Positions 55,401 to 64,000 of a DNA stretch of 64,000 bases are shown here, in pieces. Below the pieces are notes generated by a model that did not search any database, was not told where the DNA came from, and saw only the letters and a list, made by a program, of their open reading frames with translations. The stretch is from Nymphaea colorata (Eukaryota > Streptophyta > Magnoliopsida > Nymphaeales > Nymphaeaceae), in the NCBI RefSeq assembly GCF_008831285.2, contig NC_045144.1, positions 10,333,672 through 10,397,671 of the forward strand. Reading direction: 5' to 3'. Positions within the stretch are counted from its first letter, which is position 1. Every line of letters begins with the position of its first letter. Position numbers and translations under genes: made by a program.

Positions 55401-57600
55401 TTTGTCAGTTGAGTTAACCTCTTCAATTGTGCCTTAGCTTGACATAGATCTCGACTCACACTAGGATCTATGTTGGTGTTCTCAAATAATGCTCCCTTCT
55501 GAGACAGATCCCTAGACGTGCTTAGCAAGTATGGATCAACCATGCTTTTTCGGATCTACTTTGCATCATTCTCCCTTGTCTGAAACAAATTCAACTCTGA
55601 TGAATTTGACACATCATGATACAAAGAGAAATAAAAAATGTTGAAGATGAGTAATATGTTCCAATCACCCAACAAATCAATCAAGAATACATTGTAATTA
55701 AACTTTTAGGGGATCCTAAATGGACCATATTTTGGCCTCTTATACACACTCGTTCAAAAAGCTCTATACATAAGTAGAGCATAACTAGATCCCCAACCTC
55801 TAGAAACTCCTTTTAGGATAATCTTATAAACCTAATAGCTTTAACTGGCTTCCCTGCAGTATGAAATCCTAGCTCCTTGAGGGGAAGAAGTTTGGTAGTT
55901 GTCCCATAAACTCTAATAGTGTGTGTGTTTTTATGACTATCATGGATGATCTTCCTGAAATCCTGTTAGGTGGCACACATCCACTGAAGCAATGGCACAT
56001 CATATGGTATCATTATAGCGTGATTATGTAGAGAACTTAACAAGTCACCTATTCACAATAGAACACTCATTTTGTTACGTGCCTACTGTCTGACATGTTC
56101 CCCTACCGGATTCCTTCATGGGCCTCTTAGTCATTACCTCAATCACCCTTCTTCAGGTCACCTTGCACACCACAATCACCCTTCATCATGGCTAGCTTGA
56201 GTCTCCTACCAGATTCCTTGATGGACCAATTAGCCGTCGCCTCAACCATCTTCCTTCCTTAGGGTATCTTGCACATCTTCACAACATTACATCTACAAAG
56301 ACGTGTGTTCGCTGGATTCTAGTTGCATATTAGTCTAGCCACATTCCTTGTGTGGTTATTATAAAAAATGAAGGATAACCTCAAAAATCTTCTCATCTTA
56401 ATAGAATTAGCTTAAAACATGTGTGGTTATTATGTTCACCTTGACTGCTGAGTCTTGTATGGAGTTGTCAAGAGCTGACAACTCTCGAGTCTTTGATGGT
56501 TCCTTCACAGGTTTCCTGTCGTCCTGGGTTCGCACAGTTTGAGAGAGAAGGGTGACTAGCAGTGTCGTCCCAAAGATTGTTGTGTTGACATTTTAGTTGG
56601 TCGGTCTTAAATTTGTTGCACCCTATACACTTTTTCTACATGAATTTGTACTAAATTTCCTAGGAGATTTAGAGGCTTCTTGCCACTAGGAACTCCTAAC
56701 TCCACCTGAAACGTAGGTTGGAAGCCCAGGGCAATCTCAACGCATAGTCTAGAAAATGCATTCTAGAACAAGTTTTCATGAAGGGGTTGACGCCGAGTTG
56801 CACACCTTCCAATCCCTGATCGATGTCTTTGAACACCTGCAAGTGCCAAAGGTCTGGGTGCAAGTTGAGGAGATAAATCAAGATTGGGCATTTTCACACT
56901 CTAATCAACAATAGCTTCTTCATCTAAGACGCCATCTACTTGACACCAGTAGTTTGCGGGCAACCTTGATGTGCTCTTCTCGAGAATCTCGACAAATGCT
57001 TCTGAGCATTTCAGATAGGGACAAGCAAACCTTCCCCATCCAGAAATGCAAAAAATATTGGAGTTTGCGACCCAGGTGACTAACACTTCAGTGGTTCCAA
57101 TGCAAAGCCATAATTAGTACTTACCTTTGAAAGGTCATCCATTTTGAAGGCAATATTTGACCAAGAATTTAGCTGGGTGGGGCGGCGGGGTTGGGGGCGG
57201 GGGGTGGGGCTTGGAGGGAATATGCATTGGGGACTTAGCCTTGTTGAGGTTATCGTTTCTTAGGGGCTACCTTCTTTTCTCTCCACCGATGGCCAGAGTC
57301 TGGGATAGGCTCCATCTCCATCTTTGTCACCTTTCCTCTAGATGGAAGGGTCTCTCATGAATGGGAGGTCGGAGCCCATTGAGCTTGCTAGGCACAGTGT
57401 CATTGCTTAGTTGCCTTTTCAAGTGGACCTGGTTATATACGCTGGCCCCATGTATATATTTTCATGCGTCAAATTAATAATGATAAAAAAATGTCCATGA
57501 TTAAGACAAAAAGAAACTTTTGTTAAGGATAAAAAAGAAACTCCCAAACATAATATTTGTGGTATAGGCATATCGTTATGACCAATATTTCTCTTTAAGT
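49412..57600. other. Intergenic region downstream of the LRR gene
   Basis: The LRR 3' UTR and polyadenylation must lie at the start of this stretch, but I cannot fix the site. A coding-like piece at about 50575-50685 reads GFEISRGASHKDITGFNVLK and then NYGGECAESL, which I do not recognise. A GC-richer block at 51284-51720 has short open frames on both strands. A (TCTG)n tract lies at 54280-54310, and a 45-bp diverged duplication near 54108-54200. From 55300 to 57100 there are minus-strand coding-like fragments broken by stops, probably an old retroelement. No intact gene was found. Confidence 0.4.
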
Positions 57601-57635
57601 GGTAAAAAAAGTGTCTTTGTTTTTTCGTCTCGCTC

Positions 57636-57900
57636 ATAGCCTTATCTCATTATCTCATAAATATTTTATTCTCATAAACATTATCTCATACATCTGTTCA
57701 TTATCTCCTTATCTTATAAATCATTTGCAAGTTCATGCACATTCTTTCATACTTATGTTTAGCATTATCTCATACATCCATTATTATCTCATATACCTAG
57801 TTGTTATCTCATACACATTATCTTATACCTATTTGTTATCTCATATCTATTTATTATTTCATACTTATTTATTATCTCATACACTTTATCTCACATACAT
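57636..57900. repeat. TTATCTCATA array, reverse-complement vocabulary of the 7.6-15 kb arrays
   Basis: TTATCTCAT/TTATCTCATAC recurs about a dozen times within 265 bp at spacings of about 15-40 bp, with CATT, TATTTATT and ACAC spacers. The reverse complement, ATGAGATAA, is the core word of the arrays around the FAR1/Ulp1 relics. Confidence 0.6.
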
Positions 57901-58029
57901 ATATAATGTTTGGACATGAAAGTAAATATGTATATTAGTAATAGGGTCCACACCTGGCGTATACACGGAGGTGGTGTACAAAATCGGTCACTCTTTCAAG
58001 AAGCTTTTGAACGGCCTCTCTCTCTTTTT

Positions 58030-58070
58030 CACACACACACACACATATATATATATATACACACACACAC
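58030..58070. repeat. CA/TA/CA microsatellite
   Basis: About 40 bp of CA, then TA, then CA dinucleotides. Confidence 0.9.
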
Positions 58071-58487
58071 AAAAAAAGCAATAAATTAAATTGCTGTTTA
58101 CAACTTTAAAAAACAGGTTTTTTTTAAAAAATGTTAAAACTGAAAAAAATCGTTTTAAATGCATTTTTAACGCGTTTTTTTCACTTTTTTTTAATTTTTA
58201 ATGCCAAACAGTTTTTTTTTTTATCTTTTATTTGTTGCAAATCTACTTATTCTTTATGTTTGTGTTATTAGTTTCTCACTTATTTAATTTTCCTCCTATT
58301 TTTAGTTTTTTTTTGTTTAAAAAAAAATTATCATATTTTTTCCAAACTCGTTGTATGCGTTCATGGTGTAAGTCGGTAAGGTAAAGAAAAAACCACATTT
58401 AGAACCAAACAAAGATGCACGGTAAGATAGGACGGTAGGACCATGACAGTGTCCAGCAGTTAGCATCTGGCTAGATAGGCCATGACG

Positions 58488-58586
58488 TCGGGTGGGCTTA
58501 TTCAGCAGCTTCTCCATCTCCTTCGGGATGCTCATCAGCTGGTTGAGCGTCGACAGCAGCGGCTGCTCCACCATCACCACATCCAT
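58488..58586 (-). pseudogene. Truncated class II cytosolic small heat-shock protein (HSP20) N-terminus
   Basis: On the minus strand, the ATG at 58586 opens MDVVMVEQPLLSTLNQLMSI and continues PKEMEKLLNKPTR. This is the N-terminal arm typical of plant class II small heat-shock proteins (usual form: PLLSTLxxxxDIP, then EK..NxPTRxYVRDAKAMA). The match stops at the PTR codons. The expected YVRDAKAM block and the whole alpha-crystallin domain are missing, although a distorted ATGGCC...GCCAGATGC follows. The upstream side still looks like a heat-shock promoter with a TATA box and two heat-shock elements. The gene is broken; without the alpha-crystallin domain no chaperone can be made. The TTATCTCATA array lies about 600 bp downstream and may mark the insertion that destroyed it. 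Confidence 0.6.
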
Positions 58587-58740
58587 TTTCCTACACCTTT
58601 TGCTTTTCCCCTTCTTGGTGGTGCGGAATTGGTTTCTGCGTCTGCAAATGGAGATTCGAGAGCACGATCGCGGTTTGATTCTTGCTCTTGGGGTTTGATC
58701 GAACGATTGTTGATGGGGGAACCACAAGTGCAGCGGCCCA

Positions 58741-58750
58741 ATTTATAAGG
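58741..58750 (-). promoter_or_regulatory. TATA box of the heat-shock gene relic
   Basis: CCTTATAAAT on the minus strand lies about 155 bp upstream of the HSP20-like ATG, leaving room for a leader of about 120-130 nt. Confidence 0.5.
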
Positions 58751-58811
58751 GAATCAAAGACGTTACAGAGAGAACTAGAAGGTGCCCGATGGAGGGAGAC
58801 GGTGATTTCCC

Positions 58812-58819
58812 GAAGCTTC
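58812..58819 (-). promoter_or_regulatory. Heat-shock element (proximal)
   Basis: GAAGCTTC, two inverted nGAAn units, lies about 62 bp upstream of the TATA box. It fits the heat-shock factor site GAAnnTTC. Confidence 0.5.
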
Positions 58820-58873
58820 TTTCTTGCCTCTCGAGATTTTTAGAGCATTCCGTATTGCTTGGACGCAGCAAAA

Positions 58874-58885
58874 GAATCTTCTGGA
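58874..58885 (-). promoter_or_regulatory. Heat-shock element (distal)
   Basis: GAATCTTCTGGA fits the three-unit site GAAnnTTCnnGA exactly. It lies about 55 bp beyond the proximal element. Confidence 0.55.
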
Positions 58886-58899
58886 GGGTTTGCTTGAAT

Positions 58900-60753
58900 T
58901 GATTCCGCTATCTTTACATTTAATAAATTAAGATAAGATCCATAGTTTTCCAATTTGAGTTCAATCTGATCTGTTATATGTTTATAATTGATAAACCAAG
59001 CTAAGATCCAAATATGCATTCCGTGTGTGCTCTCCTGTCATGGATCTCTTTTAGGGCCTAGTAGTGTTATATCTGATTTTTCAGGATCTATATGGTTGAG
59101 CACTCTTGAAATTCCATGATTTCTGGGTTTTGTTGTAGTTAACCATGTTACGTGGATGTTCCATTAAAAAGTTATCTTTCAATGGTCACCTAAAAAGTCT
59201 CTCATTCATTTTACAATGTCTATCAAACACAGTTAAATTTACCAAGTTAAATTCTTCATGTGCATCAAACATGACTTCAAATTGGAAGAGGGTTAAATTT
59301 CATTCTATTTTTTTTTTTCAGAAAAATTTTCTAGAAAAATTTACCACGTTAAATTCTTTCTTATGCATCAAACGCCCCTTAAGGCACTCACCAGGTATTT
59401 GCTCGCCCTGTATTTGATAGAACAGGCCAGTTAACATGAGCGGCTGCTTATCCTGATGTGACCCAAAATTCATATTTGCACTCCCTGCACAAGGTTGATT
59501 CTGCAACCAGTTTGTTCCTCCATAGCCTGCTTCCTTATTGGATCTCTCTCTCTCTCTCTCCCCAAGCATCGATTCTGGCCCAACTAAATGCATGTAAATG
59601 GAATCAAAATTTTCACGTTACCAGAAAGAAAAAAAGGAATCATGTTATGATGATGCAAAAGTACTCACAATTTAGTCAATCATGCATGTGACTACGTGCA
59701 CGTTCTCATCTCTGTTGGAATTTGTTTAATCAAGAAGAAAAAAAGTCCAATTTCCAATTTTTTTATATTTCTTTTTCGATTACATATTTGAGTCCCTTCC
59801 AGCACAGATTTCTGTGTCGTCGCTGGCTCTAAACTTTCAGGTTGAAGCAGACCAAGAATCTCTCTCCCTAAGAAAAGGTTCGGTTAACATCGATTTTTCT
59901 TTTTTCTTTTTTTTTTTTTTTTGGTGAGAAAAGGGAAATTTGGGTGGTCTCCGCTACTTGGACAACTAAAATATGACACAATAAATAAACACTTCCTACA
60001 CTGTCAATTTTTTGCATATCTAGAAATCATGTAATTTTCATGAACAGAAATCAGCACCAGTATGGCTCAATTGGCACGAAGAAGAGAACCCGAGTGAATA
60101 CATAAATTACATAGGAAACAAGACCAGTTCCATTTTTACAGAAAGCGAGAAGCACATTTTCCAACCAGACTACATGTCCCAGATCGATTTGGATATGACT
60201 CCATGTGCATGAATGTGCAGCACAGTCATCAAGCCATATCATGTAGCATACCACCTGCTTAGTCACTGACAGCAGAAAGCGACCAAGCAGATCATACGTT
60301 TACAAGATTTCAACCTTGCATTAGATTCTAGAAAGCAATGTGTTCTCTAGCACTCTGAATGCTGCTTTCGTTATTCACAGGCACTTGACCAGTTCCGATG
60401 ACTCATTGAGACATTACAACCATATGATTTGCTCCAACCTTTTGAAGAATGAACATTTCAGATTCTTAGATTGAAGACACAGAATCATCGCCAATGTGAA
60501 AGTTATTATATGTCATAAAAAAAAAGGCACCCATGTCATTTAAGAGAAAAACATAACAACTGCAAGTAGACAAATTTGCCAATTATTAGAAATCAATTTT
60601 TAGTTCAAATGTTAAGCAATGGGTCCGTCCAGAAGTAAAAAATTATATGTAAAGGAACTTTTTCAAGGAGAAGCCAAAAATCAAATCACAGAGACCATGA
60701 ATAAGCTGATTTGGAATAAGTATCCTATGACACGGTAACCTTCTTTCTTCTCT
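58900..60753. other. Intergenic spacer and UGD 3' flank; no gene recognised
   Basis: The sequence is AT-rich with a T-rich tract at 59900-59925. The 3' UTR of the minus-strand UDP-glucose dehydrogenase gene extends into the right part of this stretch. The polyadenylation site is not determined. Confidence 0.45.
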
Positions 60754-62196
60754 CTATACCATTGTTGGCATATTCTTGACCCATGGATCCAGAGGCTTGC
60801 CAATGGAGTAAACTATAAAACCAATTTTCCTCAGTTTTTCAAGATCAAGAATATTCCTCCCATCAAACACAAAAGCTGGCTTCTGCATGTCTGTATAGAT
60901 CCTCTCAAAATCCAACTTCTTGAATTCATCCCACTCCGTGACAATGCAAATTCCATGAGCACTCTTGGTGGCTTCATAAGCATCCCATACCACATTCACC
61001 TGCTTAACAGAAGTTGGGCTTTTCGGCTGCAAACTGCCTTGGTAACCCCAATCAGACTTGATCATGGAAAGTTCCCTTCTAATTTGATCTTCGGTCACCT
61101 GAGGATCATAGATGCTGATGTTTGCCTTATCCCTCAGAAGGCCATTGCAAACATCGATTGCAGGTGTCTCTTGAGTATCCCCTGTGTCTTTCTTGAAAGC
61201 AAAACCCAACACTGCAATCTTCTTCCCACAAACAGTGTTAAACATGGATGATACTACTCGGTTCACAAACCGAGATTTCTGGTAATCATTGATCTTTATC
61301 ACCTGCTTCCAGTAATTTGCAACCTCAAACAACCCATTGCATTCACAAATGTAAATCAGGTTCAAAATGTCCTTCTGGAAGCAGGATCCACCAAAACCAA
61401 CACTTGAATTTAAGAACTTTGGACCAATTCTTGAATCTTTACCAACAGCATGCGCAACTTCTAAGATATTGGCTCCAGTTGCTTCACAAAGAGCAGATAT
61501 TGCATTCATAGAGGAGATGCGTTGAGCCAGGAAGGCATTGGCGGCCAACTTAGACAGCTCGGCAGACCATAAATTGGTCGTGATGATCTGATCTTCAGGC
61601 ACCCAATGAGCATAAACTTCTTTAAGAGTCTGTACAGCCCTTCTGCCTTCCAGAGTCTCCCGACCTCCAATCAGCACCCTATCAGGTTTAAGAAGATCCT
61701 GAACTGCAGTACCTTCAGCCAAAAACTCAGGGTTGGAAAGGATGTGAAATTTGATGCCTTTTCTGTTATATGTCAAGATCTTCTCAATTGCTTCTGCTGT
61801 TTTAACAGGAACTGTGGATTTCTCAACAACAATCTTATCAGTCTTTGAGACATCAGCTATCATGCGAGCAGCACTTTCCCAGTAAGTGAGGTCAGCTGCT
61901 TTTCCAGCTCCAAGACCTCTGGTTTTTGTGGGTGTATTTACTGAAACAAATATAATATCTGAATCAGAGATATGTTTCTCTATGTTAGTGCTGAAGAAGA
62001 GATTCTTTCCCCTGCAACTTTTGACAACATCTTCAAGGCCTGGTTCATAGATAGGAAGTTGATCACTATTCCAGGCAGCAATACGTGAAACAGATATGTC
62101 AACAACAACAACTTCAATTTTTGGACATTTGCTAGCAATCACAGCCATGGTCGGCCCCCCTACATAGCCAGCACCAAGGCAACATATCTTCACCAT
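60754..62196 (-). CDS. UGD: UDP-glucose 6-dehydrogenase
   Basis: Oxidises UDP-glucose to UDP-glucuronate with two NAD+ in the cytosol, feeding pectin and hemicellulose sugars. The product is 480 residues, the usual plant length, encoded without introns. The N-terminal Rossmann fold starts [16 protein letters not shown] with the GxGYVG dinucleotide loop at residues 8-13. [20 protein letters not shown] (88-107) and SNPEFLAEG with Glu157 belong to the substrate site. Lys216 and Asn220 lie in [15 protein letters not shown]. The catalytic Cys272 sits in [14 protein letters not shown]. The C-terminal UDP-binding domain carries [16 protein letters not shown] and FDGRN. I chose the ATG at 62196 because homologues begin MVKICC, and because an intron acceptor (TTTTGCAG) lies ten bases upstream, so the open frame up to 62370 is read-through into a 5'-UTR intron. 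All key residues are present, so the gene looks functional. Confidence 0.97.
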   Translation of the reverse strand: MVKICCLGAGYVGGPTMAVIASKCPKIEVVVVDISVSRIAAWNSDQLPIYEPGLEDVVKSCRGKNLFFSTNIEKHISDSDIIFVSVNTPTKTRGLGAGKAADLTYWESAARMIADVSKTDKIVVEKSTVPVKTAEAIEKILTYNRKGIKFHILSNPEFLAEGTAVQDLLKPDRVLIGGRETLEGRRAVQTLKEVYAHWVPEDQIITTNLWSAELSKLAANAFLAQRISSMNAISALCEATGANILEVAHAVGKDSRIGPKFLNSSVGFGGSCFQKDILNLIYICECNGLFEVANYWKQVIKINDYQKSRFVNRVVSSMFNTVCGKKIAVLGFAFKKDTGDTQETPAIDVCNGLLRDKANISIYDPQVTEDQIRRELSMIKSDWGYQGSLQPKSPTSVKQVNVVWDAYEATKSAHGICIVTEWDEFKKLDFERIYTDMQKPAFVFDGRNILDLEKLRKIGFIVYSIGKPLDPWVKNMPTMV

Positions 62197-62205
62197 TTTA
62201 TTCAA

Positions 62206-64000
62206 CTGCAAAATGAAGACAAACAACATGTGATTAAACCAAATGCACTTAAAAGGGGCGTGAGAGTGTCTAATGTGACAGTCTAAATTAACCTGTCTAT
62301 AAAATTCAGAAAATAGAGTATAAAGATAACCATCCAAACCATTTGATACCACAATATATATAGGGTTCACAGAATATGACCGCTTATATGCATTGACTCA
62401 ATCTTTTGATCTAAATTAAATGATTATAAAGGGTGCTAATTCATGAAAAAAGACAACTAAAAAAAGGTAACAAGTATCTCACTTTTTGAAGGATTATTTT
62501 ACGACTTCATTTGTGAACCATCTAAATCATGTTGATGGGAGGTTGAGATTAGGGTGCACCACAAGTACTCACGTTTCAAGAAGACCAGTCACAGTTTCTC
62601 AGTTGGATATGAATATCATCCGGTCCGCTCATAATTTAGAACACACAACAGTCTAAAGCAGTGTATAACAGACCAGAGGTCTGGCTTTGGAATTTGGATT
62701 TGGTCAAGTATGTTATGATATCTAAAACAACTAATAAGATAAATGTCATAATGGAAGCGCTGGGGAAGACAAAAGGAAGAAAAATGATGAAAAAAGAGAG
62801 CTAACAAACATCACTAGAGAGATGTGAAAGCAGCATTTTCAAGTCTCTATTCATGTTGAGGAAAGTGGAAAATTGACAGTCACATACAGAACAAGGAACC
62901 AGAAGGGAAGAATCAGTAAACAAAAACCAAGCAAGCCTGCAGTTATTACAAACAAGAAATCAACCCACAGCTTGAAAAATTTCTCCAGCTGCACCCTAGC
63001 AACAGTAATACTGGTCAGAATTGTGCATGTCAGGAAACGAAAAGACTTGAGTTACACAAGCGTACTACTACCAAGATAAAAGAAAATCAGTATATCAAAT
63101 GGTTATAACCATCAAAAAGTGTTTAGCTCGATGGGCAATTTCAAAATTAAACCTGCAAAAAAAACGTCATAGAGGCACCATGCATGTACTGGAGTTTTTG
63201 CTAAAAGTGGACATAATGCATCGAATGATCAGATCTTCTAACATGAAATGCATGTCCAATGCGAGGATCCATCAGTTTAAAACTAAAAAGGAAAACATCA
63301 ATACTCAGATGATTGAACCGAGTCTTTTTTTTTTTGTGACAAGAAAACACTACCTAAATCATCAGATAAACATAAAAGGACAACCTAGCGAATTCAAGAC
63401 AAGACCAATAAAACCAAACAGAGTACCCTTTATGCTGCATGAAACAGAAAAAAAACACAGAAGAAAGGAAGCACAAGGGGTACTCTGTTTGGTTTTGGTG
63501 GTACTCTGTTTGGAAACTCGGAAACATAAAGATATACCACCTGTTGTAAACCACAGAATAAAGGAAGCATAAAGAATAAACAGGGAAACTGTTGATGCTG
63601 AAACTGACAAACAGGAAACCACCAACTCAACACGGAAGCAATCAGATCAACGTTTTCATTTATAACTACTCAAATGCCTTGCAAGAAGGAATAGGCAGTC
63701 TGCAGTCACTATTTATGGAGAAGCTATGAATTCACAACCAATGCAGAAGCAGGAGAGGAACTGAGGATAATAGTCCTTCCTTCCCTGCATGACAAATCTC
63801 GAGGAATCAACCCCTTATATATGCAACAGCCATTTGAGATACACCCACCTGTGAATATTTTATATCTGCTCGTGAAGTACTTTTACCAACAAAAGACACA
63901 GGGAACGATTGCTCCGGAAACGAAGAAAGTAGACCACCAGGATTCAGTATATAGAACCAGCATACTGATCACCATGAGATGGAGGAAATAAAGAAACCCC
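62206..64000 (-). other. 5'-UTR intron and upstream region of UGD
   Basis: The acceptor CAG ends at 62206, and TTGAATAAA joins it to the start codon. The matching donor and the first non-coding exon must lie further right, possibly beyond the window; I cannot fix them. The region has no coding sequence I recognise. It contains a hairpin-forming inverted repeat at 63410-63496. Many plant UGD genes have a 5'-UTR intron, so the arrangement is expected. Confidence 0.65.
63410..63496. repeat. Inverted repeat of about 20 bp with a third partial copy
   Basis: AAAACCAAACAGAGTACCCT (63410-63429) is the inverse of AAGGGGTACTCTGTTTGGTT (63475-63494) except for one added G. A further direct copy, GGTACTCTGTTTGG, follows at about 63500. 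The loop is about 45 bp. Confidence 0.75.

Noticed and set aside
55298-57086. Several minus-strand frames of 60-80 codons
   Set aside because: They read like fragments of an old coding element, but no motif for gag, protease, transposase or any host family is visible, so no call was made.
62197-62370. 58-residue N-terminal extension of the UDP-glucose dehydrogenase frame
   Set aside because: An intron acceptor lies between it and the MVKICC start, homologues begin at MVKICC, and the extension has no family similarity.

Overview
This is a stretch of nuclear DNA from a flowering plant. The evidence is a set of plant-type genes with consensus GT-AG introns, Ty1/copia and Ty3/gypsy retrotransposons primed by the plant initiator tRNA-Met site, hAT and Mutator/FAR1-type transposon relics, a plastid-DNA insertion and many TA/TG microsatellites. 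The sequence does not let me name the species. The gene density is low and the introns are swollen by transposons, which fits a moderately large plant genome.

From left to right: bases 1-380 are the end of a gypsy LTR that runs off the window. A decayed hAT transposase lies on the minus strand (about 3.16-4.65 kb). A large decayed composite occupies about 7.6-15.1 kb. It has a FAR1/Mutator-type transposase relic on the plus strand, a Ulp1-type (SUMO protease-like) relic on the minus strand, and at least four different tandem-repeat arrays sharing a GATAA/GAGATAATG vocabulary. A decayed Ty1/copia element with both LTRs follows (15.36-20.62 kb), and then mostly featureless repeat-derived sequence.

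The first of two convincing intact genes is a nine-exon leucine-rich-repeat gene on the plus strand (CDS 23,612-49,411). It encodes 261 residues with an MGCC lipidation-type N-terminus and is the apparent counterpart of Arabidopsis At5g07910. Only 786 nt of the 25.8 kb is coding. Intron 1 holds a mosaic rbcL/psbA plastid insertion. Intron 2 (13.6 kb) holds a truncated copia element fused to a gypsy chromovirus of about 9.4 kb in antisense orientation. Introns 5 and 6 carry an inverted pair of about 89-bp repeats around exon 6. Every splice junction I assign keeps the reading frame, so the gene looks functional despite the insertions.

Downstream, 49.4-57.6 kb is intergenic with scraps of unrecognised coding-like sequence. 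At 57.6-58.9 kb there is a GAGATAATG-type array on the opposite strand. Beside it is a truncated class II small heat-shock gene start that still has a TATA box and two heat-shock elements. The second intact gene is UDP-glucose 6-dehydrogenase on the minus strand (60,754-62,196, 480 residues, uninterrupted CDS with a 5'-UTR intron), which supplies UDP-glucuronate for cell-wall polysaccharides. The two intact genes show no sign of working together. The main interest of the window is how transposons have reshaped the introns of one gene, and the composite FAR1/Ulp1 element with its nested satellite-like arrays.
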